The notes beneath the pieces were generated by a model. That model was not told where the DNA came from. It saw nothing but the letters and a program-made list of their open reading frames with translations, and searched no databases. This document shows positions 1 through 10,067 of a DNA stretch of 64,000 nucleotides, piece after piece. The stretch is from Dermanyssus gallinae (taxonomy: Eukaryota > Arthropoda > Arachnida > Mesostigmata > Dermanyssidae): contig QVRM01000977.1 in NCBI GenBank assembly GCA_003439945.1, forward strand, positions 434,001-498,000, given 5' to 3'. The number at the start of each line of letters is the position of its first letter. Position 1 is the first letter of the stretch. Position numbers and translations under genes: made by a program.

Positions 1-434
1 CACTTACATGAGACTTGAGGCCTCTCTGATCGTAAATATAAGATAGTCAAATGCGTTTTTACCGCTGCGTCGATGCATAAACCATGCCATGACACAGAGC
101 TAACTTAGAATTCCAAATCAGTGGCGCAACAGATTGATTTTGCTGTAGAGGTCACAGGCTTGCAATAGTAGAACAGTCTTGTGCGGCGCGAAGTGATATG
201 CATTTTGTCAGATCTCTCAGAAAGACGTCGCCAAGGGAATTCCTTGTCCAATATTTTATTAGCCAAGCTATACTAGAGTGGCCCGACACTACTCAATGTT
301 CAATTGAAAGTATACGCAAACCAATAGCTTTTGTAGATCAAAATCCTCGCGTGAGAAACACGGATGTGCTAACGCGTATGATTCGAAATATTTCAAATAT
401 TTCGCACCTTCCCGGCACCCTCTCAAAACAATAT
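1..434. other. unassigned sequence
   Basis: I see no recognisable coding or repeat structure here. Short open frames exist on both strands (for example an 81-codon one starting at 198) but none shows a family motif or a convincing splice boundary. Confidence 0.5.
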
Positions 435-516
435 CGAGCCTAGAGGGAGTGAAGGAAAGACTACGGGTTAAGTGGGTTTGTGAACCACGATATGCCAAAC
501 CTCTAAGAAAAAAGGC
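435..516 (+). repeat. R1-type LINE 3' UTR-like fragment
   Basis: This stretch resembles the segment at 2483-2597, which follows an R1-clade ORF2 relic. Both run CGAG(C/T)CTAG..., then a purine-rich block, then a GGGTTTG-containing core (AAGTGGGTTTG here, TTAGTGGGTTTG there), then AAACCTC followed by an A-run. The shared order suggests a conserved 3' UTR block of an R1-like element whose coding part is missing here. I infer homology by eye only. Confidence 0.35.
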
Positions 517-1109
517 TTTTGGCTGAGACACAAGTCTTAGACTCAGCCTCGGCCGATGGTAGATGTGAACCTGTTTTCTCTGCACTAGAGAATTGCCAAA
601 AATGCAACAGTCAGAAGGTTATATGTGAAATTTCAACCAAACTTTTTTTTTCAAATTTCAACCAAATAAAGTTGCTTTAACCAAACTCGATGACTAAAGA
701 AGAGAAGACTAAACAATAAACTGGGTGAGTTCAATGAAATGAAAGCCCAATCAGCGCATCGATAAAAATAGAAAAATACGAACAACGATTTGCGGTGAAA
801 GGTGTAGTATATGAGGTAGAATTATGTGTGTGATGATCTGTGATGACCTTGGCTCGGGATTACCTACCACCAGGGGGCGCGACGAGTGTCACATAAAATT
901 CTCCAAAATAAACCAGAGGATCTCTTGTGGCTTCCGACGCTAATCGACGGTGAGTGTCTTTAGTATTAGTTGTTCGGCTACATAGATAGTACATTGGCGC
1001 AGTCGACAGTGACGGGGCCTAGCGGTCAGTAACGTGCGATGACAGGCCATATTAACAGCGCGTGGTAGACGGCGACCAGTGCGGCAGCGGCCCCATACGA
1101 GAGCGACGT
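517..1109. other. unassigned sequence
   Basis: There is no supported gene. The stretch contains short T-runs and A-rich sequence near 640-780 and moves into GC-richer sequence near 1020, where the R1-like relic begins. Confidence 0.4.
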
Positions 1110-2362
1110 ATGGGGCCTGCCGTACCGAATAGTTATGGCCAAACTCCGGTGACCTTCCCCGAAACTCCCCACGGATGTGCTGTGGGAGACTGTGAACGGG
1201 CTATTTCCGATACAGCTACGGAGAGGAAACGAGGAATTCTCGGTCACCCCGGAAAACATCCCGGAGGTAACGCTGGAGGAGGTCGAACACGGCCGGAATC
1301 GGTTGGCAACCGGCAAAGCGCCCGGCCTAGACGGAGTTCCCCCAGAGGTAGCGAGGCTACTGGTAAAAAGGTGGCCTAAGGTCTTCCTTTGACGCCATAG
1401 GTAAGATCCTGGAGAACGTTATAGTCAAGAGACTAAAGGACGAGATTCAGGAAAATAACGCCTTATCAGATGCCCAGTACGGTTTCCTGAAGTAATTAGG
1501 GAGGCGATGAAGAGAAAGGGAGGCCCTCTACTTCGTCGAATGGTTTCATTCTATTTGGATGACAGAGGTTTGGTTGCAGGGGGGCAGGAGTACTAGGTTA
1601 CTGGCTGAGCCCCACAGGGCTCGATTCTAGGACCCGTGCTCTAGAACATAGATTGCGACGGGGTGCTCGAGATCCGAGGTCTCCCGTATGGGTGGAGACG
1701 TTGGCGTACGCCCACGGCCTTGCACTCATAGTAACGGCTAGGAGCGCCGCCAGTGAGGCCTTGTTAATGGTGTCTGAGTGGATGGAGTCCCATCACTTGA
1801 AACTGGCGCCCGACAAGACGGAGGCGATGTACCTCACAGGCAGAAAGAGGATGGCCGACATTAACCTTGTGATGGCAAGCCACCCGATAGAAATCAGAAA
1901 GAACAATAGGGGGCACTAAGGTCGACCCAACGAACGCTGGCAATCAAGGTAAGCCGGGCGTATCAAACAGTCTCGACCGAAGCTCTCCTGGTCCTAGCCA
2001 AGGTGCTGCCATGGACCTCCTAGTGGCTGTGCGACTGTCGAGAGACGGACAACGTGGAGCGTACTGTTCTGTGGTGTGATGCTCTCAGGGAAGCACGGGA
2101 CGCAGCATTAACCGCTGTGAGAGACCGACCCATCAAGGAGGTGATCGCCCATATAGTGACTTCGGCGGAGGCATGGAGGGAGGCGACGAACCTGTTCGAC
2201 GCCGTTTTGACACTCAAGACAGCCAAGGAAACGGCCAGGCGAGAGAGGTTTAAGCGGGTCTCTCGGGAGAGTGGTCGAGACGAGGAGCCGAGGGAGGGGG
2301 GAAGGGGTTGGGAGCAGCCAGGCCCTCATGGTCTCAACGCACTCTCACAGGACGGATTATAA
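1110..2362 (+). pseudogene. R1-clade LINE ORF2 relic (reverse transcriptase and C-terminal domain)
   Basis: This is a decayed reverse transcriptase of the R1 clade, spread over several frames. The pre-RT and RT entry region (1177-1392) contains the block ATGKAPGLDGVPPEV, typical of non-LTR RTs. The next segment (1393-1490) reads as a DAIGKILENVIVKRL-like block ending in QYGF. Around 1610-1640 is a QGSILGP block. The active-site segment near 1698-1716 reads YAHGLAL where the family has YADDLAL, so both catalytic aspartates are lost. Downstream, 2035-2300 matches the R1-type C-terminus after the zinc finger, with a LWCDALREARDAAL segment. Frameshifts and stops occur near 1392, 1495, 1600-1660 and 1918. 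It cannot encode an active enzyme. Clade assignment rests on motif spacing and the style of the C-terminus. Confidence 0.75.
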
Positions 2363-2600
2363 AATGGCATCCCCCTATCCAACCGCAGGTAGACATGCAG
2401 AATGAGTGTCAGGGATAGAGCTGATTGAAGGAGAAGGCAGAGACGCCTCTCCCACGGCTTCGAAGTAATGCCAAAGTACTACCGAGTCTAGGGGGTGGAG
2501 AGGAACCTGGATTTAGTGGGTTTGCGAGTCTCACACTACGCAGGCTGCTACTGGCGCATGTGTACCAGGCATTCCCGAAACCTCCCAGAACAAAAAAAAG
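2363..2600 (+). repeat. probable R1-like 3' UTR following ORF2
   Basis: This lies directly downstream of the R1-type ORF2 relic and carries the GGATTTAGTGGGTTTGCGAG block near 2507-2527. It ends with CCTCCCAGAAC and an A-run near 2580-2597. The block recurs at 435-516. The A-run may be the original 3' end of the element. A gypsy-like gag begins soon after. Confidence 0.4.
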
Positions 2601-2629
2601 CGGCAGCGGCAGCTTGGACTAGTGCCGCC

Positions 2630-3297
2630 GCCGCCACAGTTCATGCCTGTGGCCGTACCACCGGATCGAGGATTGGCTGGCCGCATTTGATGTCTACTTG
2701 GCAGCGCACCAACGGGCCGACGTGAAAAAAAGTGCGCACTTCTGCAAAATACGCTCGGGTTTGAAGGCATGATTAGTGGCAGCCCGTGACGAATTCAATA
2801 GGCGCTGCCAGAGGCCGGGCGAAACCGCGGACGTGGTTTTGCCCGTCCAATATATGGCAGAATCGACGAGGACGTGAGCCATGTGCAGATTTGATCATTT
2901 CTCGCTGGACGAGGCCATTAAAGCGCAACTGACGGCCGGGGCATCGATACCTAGGCTGAGCGAGAGAGATGCTGCTAATGGAGGATTATGACTCGAAGCT
3001 GCTGGCCCAGGCACGAGAGATAGGCAGCCGCGCTATTGAGCGTAATATTGCTGAGCCGAAGCAACTGGATCGGGAGCGCGAACACATGGTGGCAGTGATG
3101 AGTCGACGCCGGTAGCCGTTATGAAGCCGACCAGAACTGTTCGCGACAACGGGGGAGGATGGAAATCGAGTACGGCCTGTTGCCACGAGATGCACTTGGC
3201 TGGATAACCGACGTGTCTGGCAAGAAGAGCTACTTCCTATAAGCGCCATCGGCTCGGTCATGTTGATATAACATGTGTAGCTTGTTGATATAACATG
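2630..3297 (+). pseudogene. Ty3/gypsy-type gag relic
   Basis: Broken frames read as an LTR-retrotransposon gag. IEDWLAAFDVYLAA near 2665-2705 matches the gypsy gag start. The segment near 2785-2815 (DEFNRRCQRPGE) matches the conserved FN.R.Q..GES core. DEAIKAQLTAG near 2908-2941 and a frame-shifted ERLLMEDYDSKLLAQAREI segment near 2964-3020 match the LRDRLV.G region. Between 3160 and 3290 are remnants of paired zinc knuckles, with spaced Cys and His but key cysteines lost. A 14-bp motif starting GTTGATATAAC is directly repeated at 3262 and 3284, a local duplication. Capsid-type Gag coats retrotransposon RNA. This copy is dead (several stops and frameshifts). Confidence 0.6.
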
Positions 3298-3489
3298 AAG
3301 CACGCCAGCGGTGCAAGCGGTGGACAATGCCAATTAGCAGAACAAATCTATAGCCTGTGTATTAGTACTGTTGCTCAAGTAGATAGACAGAAGGTGACAT
3401 GTTTTGGTAGAAACGGGGAGTGCGGTGACTATTTTAAATTTGAAATATGTGAGTGAAGTTTTAAGTGGCAAAGTACGGAAATTAAAATA

Positions 3490-3860
3490 AACGGGAGTGG
3501 TAGTTAAAACATATAGTGGAGACGTGGTTAATGTATTTGGTGTGGTGGAATGTACAATTGAACTAGGGGAGAAATCTGAGAAAGCGGTGGTATTTGTTAC
3601 AGTGGGAAAAATCGGTTTTAGGACTTGACGCCTTAGCTAAGATGGGAGTGTATGTGGATTGTATGGGGCAGAGATGTGCAATGGATGGGAACATGATTTC
3701 TTCAGTGGATCAATTGGGGGCAGTGGGGGAGTATAAAGAGTTGGTTTCAGGTCTACTGGAGTTAATTGGGAGTTATAGACATCGGGTGAGAAAGGGTAAG
3801 GTCACGTCAACAAAAATTAATGTGACTATCATTGGAAGCAGTGGAACCGGTTAAAAAGAG
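3490..3860 (+). pseudogene. Ty3/gypsy-type protease region relic
   Basis: Frame segments match the part of gypsy pol between the protease and the RT. VVKTYSGDVVNVFGVV near 3502-3550 corresponds to the conserved LKTYTGE..KPLG block after the protease active site. After a frameshift near 3595-3610, LGLDALAKMGVYVDC corresponds to the LLGRDWL-type end of the protease. The catalytic D(S/T)G triad itself is not visible upstream, where the sequence (3300-3490) is too decayed. The order gag, protease, RT is as expected for Ty3/gypsy. Confidence 0.55.
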
Positions 3861-3879
3861 GTTAATCGACAAACAGAGT

Positions 3880-4229
3880 TGAGCGCTGATTGACCTAATA
3901 GAGGCGTCGGAGTGGATAGCAGTTATGTTGGTGGTGGTGGCAAAAAAAGTTGGTGGTGTAAGAGCATGTGTGGATTTACGGCAGGTGAACGAGGCTATAA
4001 TACCCCAGGTGTTTCCTTTACCGCCTTTACCGCACTTAGAAGGTTTATTAGCAGAGTTAAAGAGAGGGAAATGGTTTTCCAAACTAGATTCTAAACTATC
4101 AGCGTATCACCAGATGGAGCTGGCGGAAGAGTCGAGAGATCTGACGGCATTCATTACGCCGTGGGGGTCATTCTGCTATAAACGTGTGTGTTTCGGTTTG
4201 GCATCACCAGCAGCAGCGTTCCAGAACTG
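3880..4229 (+). pseudogene. Ty3/gypsy reverse transcriptase N-terminal relic
   Basis: This is a clear Ty3/gypsy RT fingers-palm entry. The open segment from 3925 holds RACVDLRQVNEAIIPQVFPL, then FSKLDSKLSAYHQMELAEES, where the catalytic Asp is kept, then TAFITPWGSFCYKRVCFGLA. The frame stops matching at about 4229, inside the FGL..AP.AFQ motif, before the YLDD box. From there the DNA matches the centre of a foldback-family repeat, so the element was cut by that insertion or by a linked deletion. No RNase H, integrase or LTRs can be seen in the neighbourhood. It is not functional. Confidence 0.8.
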
Positions 4230-4777
4230 TGTGGCGACGTTCACTACCGCCGACTTGTCGCGCTTCAGCCACGACGCCGCCACACAGTCCTGTATGCATG
4301 CACTCAATCTTGATATACCCGTCGAGAAATCCTAATTACTCCGCGACCACGGCTCGCATTGCCATATACATATGTGGTACCGAAATGATCGTCATGAAGT
4401 GTGCGTTTGCTAAATGAATGTGCTAGTTGTGAGCGCTGTGATTGGTCATAGGGTTATGATTTTGAGGTATTTGGTGCGAAAGCTAATACGACCATGTCGC
4501 ATCTTCTGGCCAGCGTTATATGTTCTTCGGAGGAAGCAGTTCGGTTCGCACGAACACGACATTGTACTTAGTTTCTGTATAGGAGGACTGGATGTCTCGC
4601 AATTGCATGGTTTGCGCTTCTATGTCGAGCAACAACAGCGGTGTCACGGATCTTGGTCATTTCACTACCACTCCAAAACAAGACTTCTCAGAGACCATGT
4701 TCCATTGGAAACAATATTTGCTTTAACGAGTTCTACAAGTCCAAATATCGCTCTTCAAATCTTTCTGTTACATCCCG
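4230..4777. mobile_element. foldback-family element FB-1 (one arm)
   Basis: This matches the right arms of copies at 15782-16509 and 57769-58570. Shared blocks include CATGCACT(C/T)AATCT near 4296, ACTCCGC...GCTCGCATTG near 4338, GACCATGTCGCATCTT near 4491 and GTTTCTGTATAGGAGGACTG near 4571. It ends in CCCG at 4777, immediately followed by a TA array, which matches the (A)CACCCTG|TA end of FB-3. The left arm is reduced to about 30 bp around 4230-4260. There is no coding capacity. It truncates the gypsy RT relic. Confidence 0.65.
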
Positions 4778-4815
4778 TATATATATATATATATATACAT
4801 TTATATATATATCAT
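4778..4815. repeat. (TA)n array at the FB-1 end
   Basis: An imperfect TA repeat abutting the FB-1 terminus, with a CATTTA interruption. Confidence 0.9.
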
Positions 4816-5604
4816 TCTGACGACCCACATAATTATATTAAAGAGGGAAAAATATAACCAGTTTAAATATTTTTATCTTTTCCACACTCGGGTTATGCGC
4901 TCTAGTTGGTACATTTCCGTCCTCATTTCGTTAAGCGTGACGCTTGCTGTATATTCATTTACAGCCTCTGGAGCAGTTATTTCGTTGGCTGGCGGGAACC
5001 ACGTCCCCAAGTGGTGGACGGTATCCTACAAGAAGTGAGGTTTAGGGCCCGGCCGGGCTCGTATGCGAATGGCCGGGGTTCCATCGTGAGCCACATGTAG
5101 TTATCGTGGTAGTAGTAACAATTGTGATAGCCAGCCGCAGTAGAAATACATAGTGAGTATTAGCGATGCAGCCACCCAGTTGACCCCTCTACGGAGGCCT
5201 GCTTGAAGTCGCGACTACAGCCTACAATAGACAGAGCGCCGAAAGCAGAGGTGGGAGACGCCTTGGAGCTGGGTGTCTTACACGTCATAGCGGAGCGACC
5301 AGATAGGTGAATACCAAACTAAGCCAGGACAGTCGAACGGATAGGATTAAAAGCTTACTTTACGCCCGCTTCACTAAAGTGAATTAACAATGTTACTTGG
5401 CAGGGTTAAAAAGGGGGTAGGGAGATGAGTATTATAATTTGCATTAGCAGGAGCCATCATCATCATCATATGAGCGTCAATAACGTGTCCGGACGTGGCA
5501 GTGCCAATTGAAATGGAGAACCTAAATAGAAGCCGAGATAACTTTTCGGCCTATGCCTAGCTCAAGAATAGACAGCGGACATTTGACATACCCGTTTAAA
5601 CCGA
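4816..5604. other. unassigned sequence
   Basis: No gene is recognised. The segment 4960-5330 is GC-richer than its flanks and may be old retroelement DNA, but I could place no motif. A short CAT repeat occurs at about 5456-5468. Confidence 0.4.
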
Positions 5605-5701
5605 ACAATATATAATATATATAATTATAATTATATATAATAATAATATATAATATATAATATATAATATATAATATATAATATATAATATATAATATAT
5701 A
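5605..5701. repeat. AT-only tandem array
   Basis: Tandem TATAATATA-type units fill about 95 bp. The array ends at a TA followed by CAGAGTGTACCATC, which looks like the start of a TA-flanked transposon terminus. Confidence 0.85.
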
Positions 5702-6625
5702 CAGAGTGTACCATCAAAGTTGGTTTATTTTTCGACTTAACTTCTCGTTGTACCAGGAATGGGCTCGGGATTGTTGATGAGTAGCGGGCGATAAAAGCTT
5801 ACGTTCAGTAGAACTCGAATGCGTGTTAACCACGAAGAGCAGCGATTGTTCGTGCCCTTCCCGCCGGAAGGACCTGCGCCCAGATTGCCAATGTTGTTGG
5901 TGTCAGTCTGCAGACAGTGCAGCGGATCCCAGCCAATTACGCGGTTGCAGAAAACAATGAGCCGGGTTTCTAGTCAGTACAGAGCAAGATTCACGATCGA
6001 GTGCGCACGGGCTTAAGAACTGGTCGACATAGTCCAAAACCAAATTTCTGAAAATCCTACGACCTAGCTAGGAAATCTTGTACATACATTTAACATGACC
6101 GTAACGACAATGAGCAGGCTATGTCACACAAGTCAAGCAAATACCCTTTGAGGACGCGATAGTTAATAGACTTGTTCGATGCAGTTTTCTTCTCTCTCTT
6201 CTCAAGCGCGAAGCAATAGGCCGCCCAAAAATACAAAAATCAATTGCAGGCACAGCCGCTGACCTGCTGGCAATCTAGATAGTGTTTTCATTGGGTGAAA
6301 AAGCATAATCTTGGCAGGTGTTCACGTTCTGAGTGTGATGTCCAGTGAAAGAGACGCCCTGCCGCCATGCTCTTTTTAAAAAGATGAAACCATTACAAAA
6401 ATAGTTTACTTGCGTGTTCTACACATCGTAGTGAAACCGTGAATACATGAAGTGCCTAAACAATGGCCTTTGTTCTGTCTTGCAGCCAGATGGCACTTTC
6501 TCTCATACGGGTCGTTTAGTACAGTCTCGTGCTGATACTTGCCGCAAACGGACGTCCGCTCCACGACACTTTTGGTCTACTAGACTTTGCTGTTATCGTG
6601 ACATCCGTGCTAGGGAAACGCCAAT
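5702..6625. other. unassigned, possible transposon end at 5702
   Basis: The first bases, CAGAGTGTACC, resemble the CAGGGTGT ends seen in the FB family, and they follow a TA tract. I found no matching inverted terminus and no transposase. The rest, to 6625, has no recognisable gene. Confidence 0.3.
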
Positions 6626-6709
6626 GTGCGTTTTGACACCCGTGGCGTGATCTGTGCGCTTTGACACCCGTTGTGTGATCTATCCGAATTGACACCCGCG
6701 TCTCTTGCG
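6626..6709 (+). repeat. 28-bp tandem repeat, three units
   Basis: Three consecutive 28-bp units (6626, 6654 and 6682) share a TTGACACCCG core. They sit shortly upstream of the R1-type ORF1 relic, so they may be part of that element's 5' leader. Unit 3 is the most diverged. Confidence 0.7.
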
Positions 6710-6920
6710 CAGAGCCCGAGGAGCGACGCGGATGCGTGTCCGCATCTCTTAACCGCCGTGAGCCAAGAGTCGACCTGTAGTTCCATTTGGTTTCTCCTCA
6801 TTTCCAAGCTACTGCCGGCCTTGACCGCCTACCCGGCGAGACGTAGGCCAGACAGACGCGGCAACGCTGCTACTGTTCCATTCGCAGTAACTTTACTAGC
6901 GAACGGTTATAGATATCGCC

Positions 6921-8668
6921 TTGCCGTTTCGCCACCATAAGAGACTTGCCCAAACGCAGCATAATCTAAGACGCTCACGACAATACATGCGGCACTTCCC
7001 GAGATATCTGGGAAAAAGGGGTACGATGCCCGTACGGCCGTCGTCGGGCCACGCGAGGCCGCCCCCTGATTCTGCGGTGCCTACCAGCGAGGACATAGGG
7101 GGCGATCTCAACGCACCCGTAGCGGAGCTAAACCGTCCCGCCATAGACGTCGACGATGTAGAATCTTCGATGGAGATGGATTACTCGTGCGTCGAGCCTC
7201 TCGGCATTCGAAAACGTCCATCGGATACCGAGATGGGAATCCATTCCGACAAGAAACGCGTTTCTGACGTCGGCGAACAACATACCGTGACACTCAAGAC
7301 GACCTTCGCAACCGGGACGACGGGTTGCGCAGAGGCTAATCTCACTTAAGGCTTTGACGCGGAGGCAGCATACGGCTGGGCGTTAACGGTTCTCAAGGGA
7401 CATGGCAGGACAGGGGTAGAGTCCTGCAAGTTAAGAAAAACCAGAATGGCGCTAAAAGAGATATCAGAGAACCTGGTACTGGATCTCCACAGGGTCGAAA
7501 CGGCAGTGGATTCCTTCAGGGTTTCTCTGCAGACCTCGCTAAAGGACGCAGAGGAGAGGATCGGGAACCTCCGGAGCTCATTAGAGGCGGTGCAGAGGGA
7601 ACGAGATGAGTTGCTGGCGCGGCCTCCTTAATCCTCGGACCCTTCAGCAATCTGCCTGCGATGTGCTCCGGCGGACCCTGAGGCTGCCCGAGTGCATCTA
7701 GAGTCGCGTATCTCGGCAGCGACAACGGCTGAAGACTTTGCCAAACTAACGGGCCTGTTCTGGCCCCCGGGCTCCCTTCGGCAGGTTCCCCCATCTTCGG
7801 AGAGAATTACTTCCCTCAGAGAATTGAGGGGCGTGCTGGTCGTGTCGGGAGCAAAGGCTGACTCAGAGGTACTTGCCGGCCTCGCCGGTCAATTCCCCTC
7901 TTTACCACGGTTGCTTACACAGTCCCCAGTTACGGCGGCGGTGTTGCATACCACAGATACCTGGGAGTCCCTTGCTGGAACCCCAGGCAACGGTGGCGAG
8001 AATCGTTACCTGGTCGTAGGCATTTTACATCCCAACAAACCCTGCGATGAGGCTACGATCACGCTGTCTCACTCTGTTATCAAGCGCATGACCCAACTCT
8101 CAGTCTCAGCGATTACGAGACCCCCTCTTCTATACGTTGCCCATCAGTGGCGATCCGACCCGATGCAGCGGATTCTGGCGGCCCTTGTGGCCCAGTCGTC
8201 ACGGGACGGCCTTATAGAGCTTTGCCGGGCAGACATGCCGCAAGGGGGTCGGCTGCCAGCAAATGCGAGTAGAGGTAGTTACCCACATGTTTCAACTGCC
8301 AGAGACCCGGCCACAAGGCGGCAGCCTGTGAGACACCCAGGACGGCCACCCGCCTCTGTCGCCGATGCGGACCGCCAGACCATGCGGCGGCTGCGTGTGA
8401 GGCCGAGACGACACACTGTATCCTGTGCGAGGTCTCGGGTCACAGAGCCGACAGTATGGCCTGCCCGTCATACCGCACACAGCTGCAAGAGTCGCGTAAG
8501 CGGAAGGAGCCTATTCCATCTCGAGAGTTGAAAACAGGTGCTACGGCGCAGCCCAGACCTGGAGCATCTAGACTCGCTGAACCGCCGTCGAATCGGGGCC
8601 GGCAACAATTTTGCCGTAGAACCCTCGCGCCGGCGGATGACTGGCAAAAGGTGGGCAATGCCCCCTAG
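6921..8668 (+). pseudogene. R1-clade LINE ORF1 (gag-like, CCHC) relic
   Basis: This is a frame-broken ORF1. An N-terminal disordered, acidic and Pro-rich part lies at about 7026-7348. A charged coiled-coil-like segment lies at 7446-7630 (SLKDAEERIGNLRSSLEAVQ). A central domain lies at 7692-8270. The C-terminus, in another frame from 8288, contains three zinc knuckles: CFNCQRPGHKAAAC and CRRCGPPDHAAAAC (both CX2CX4HX4C), then CILCEVSGHRADSMAC (CX2CX4HX6C). This triple CCHC tail is characteristic of R1/TRAS-type ORF1, which binds element RNA. Frames change near 7350, 7631 and 8230-8288. The last change can be explained by one extra base just before the first knuckle. It ends with a TAG at 8666-8668. 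Confidence 0.8.
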
Positions 8669-8696
8669 GTTGAAATCCCCCAGAAAACGTGATGAT

Positions 8697-8795
8697 CAAG
8701 TTTCTCTCTCAATCGGTGCCGGGCGGCCCACGACATGCTGGGCGCATACACCACAGAGCACCAGGTAGGCCTCTGGCGCATATCAGAACCAATTG
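8697..8795 (+). pseudogene. R1-clade ORF2 endonuclease N-terminus, truncated
   Basis: One frame reads SLNRCRAAHDMLGAYTTEHQ followed by ...ISEP. This is the start of the R1-type apurinic-like endonuclease (LN..RCRAAHDLL...ALISEP). It lies 30 bp after the ORF1 stop, the expected order and spacing. Similarity ends near 8795, where an antisense LINE ORF1 fragment begins. Only the 5' half of the element is present, the reverse of the usual LINE 5' truncation. Confidence 0.65.
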
Positions 8796-9224
8796 TCTAT
8801 ATATCTCTATACAATCTTCACATTAGTTGCAGGCCTTGCGAACAGTTCACCTGTCCGTTTAATGTCTCACTCGTTGACAATTCTAGCACAACTTTGGTTG
8901 ATCGGGCATCAGAACGGCGAAGTGAGTTTTGTACCCCTGGAGGACAGACACAGGCGATAAAATGATCAAAGCTCAACTTCCCTTTTTAAATAAGTCTTAT
9001 CAACGTGACCTGTGTCAAAATAGGCCTCGAGCGTGCATCACACCACAGTCTGCTAGCTCTTTGCTTATCTCATTGTCTGTAAATGTAACATCGAAACCCT
9101 GAATTCTGGCATTGAGTAAGCTTAGGACTGGAGAGTGCACTGTCACGGGTACCGCCACTATAGCAGAGCGCTGCGTCAGGCTCCTGGCTGAATCCTCTAT
9201 GTTGACCCTTACGGATAGGGCAGT
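8796..9224 (-). pseudogene. LINE ORF1 (gag-like) fragment, antisense
   Basis: On the minus strand, 9224-9015 stays open and reads SLLNARIQGFDVTFTDNEI then MHARGLF. This resembles the conserved middle of arthropod LINE gag-like ORF1 (a ..V.G(V/F)...T..EI.. block). After stops, a second open piece (about 8940-8826, SDARSTKVVLELSTSETLNG) fits the following TVLLTF.G..LP block. No zinc knuckle remains. The fragment joins the R1 EN stub head-on, so one probably inserted into or recombined with the other. The family assignment is by pattern only. Confidence 0.45.
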
Positions 9225-9495
9225 TTTTTGTTTGATTTTTTGCAGTCAGGGCATTTGTAACCTTAAATAACTATAGCAATGTGCTTAACGAACTCATTAG
9301 AAACAGGCTCCTCAGTGGTCTTTCTCCAGACCACCACAGTGAAAGCGTCACAGTGACCACTAGATGCATCCGTTATTAGCATTTCCAACTGTCGTTGTTC
9401 TCGTGATATGGTCTTCTTCAAACGCATAACAAATATTAAAGTAAAAGCTTCTAGTCGGTGGCACTCTGCAATGAAGACCTTCTTTCACTTACGAC
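9225..9495 (-). other. open antisense segment of unknown origin
   Basis: The minus strand is open from about 9478 to 9290 (it contains MRLKKTISREQRQLEMLI and a WRKTTEEPVSNEF segment). It lies just upstream of the LINE ORF1 fragment in the same orientation and could be its N-terminal part. I do not recognise it. Confidence 0.25.
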
Positions 9496-9723
9496 CCAGT
9501 GATATATCTGCATCTACAATCTCGACGTTCTCAAATCCGTAGTGGGACCTGTTTGTGATATCCCAGACGATGCGCAATAGCCTGCTGCGAGACACAGGCT
9601 TGGGCCGTTCTAGTAAGTATATTTTGTTGTACAATTGTACTCGCGAGCCTGGAGTTTTCCCAGCTACCAGGCGGCTCACTGTCGCTGGGCTCCGCCAACA
9701 TCGTTCTAGACATCCAAATGCCT
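9496..9723 (-). CDS. candidate internal coding exon, unknown protein
   Basis: The minus strand shows a pyrimidine-rich tract ending TTCTGCTTTTTCTGAG at the left of the exon and a consensus donor, GTAAGT, at its end (about 9495-9490). Between them one frame is open for about 75 codons, including LYNKIYLLERPKPVSRSRL and ending near DADISLG. The other two frames contain stops. It is not a family I recognise. It may instead belong to the LINE ORF1 relic immediately downstream on the same strand. The exon limits are inferred from splice-like sequence alone. Confidence 0.25.
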
Positions 9724-10025
9724 CAGAAAAAGCAGAAGTAAAATAAAATAAAAACAAAAACACCACGCTTGGTAGTTGCACCAAGGCCGCAGGTTGGTCA
9801 CAATCGTATGGCCCGAAGTTATGTTGGCAAATCGAGCATAGCTGCCAGAGAACCCTCTGAGGAGTAAGGATAGTGGCCTCCAGGCGTATGCTATGCACCG
9901 TTCAAACACTCACTATACAAACTCAATGCAACTATCACTTTGAAAATAACAGTCAAGCCTATCGTGTTTATCGGTTTGGCGAGAACTAACACAGAATACG
10001 ACCGCACTTTATCGCATAAAACGGC
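9724..10025. other. unassigned sequence
   Basis: No gene is seen. The stretch contains an A/C-rich run near 9738-9765, which is the polypyrimidine tract of the candidate antisense exon. Confidence 0.4.
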
Positions 10026-10028
10026 AAA

Positions 10029-10064
<36 letters not shown>
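10026..10064. repeat. A-run followed by (TA)n
   Basis: About a dozen A residues run directly into an array of about 14 TA units. Confidence 0.9.

Positions 10065-10067
<3 letters not shown>

Noticed and set aside
4414..4857. 147-codon plus-strand ORF
   Set aside because: It lies entirely in FB-1 and the TA array. The corresponding frames in FB-2 and FB-3 are not conserved as protein, so it is not coding.
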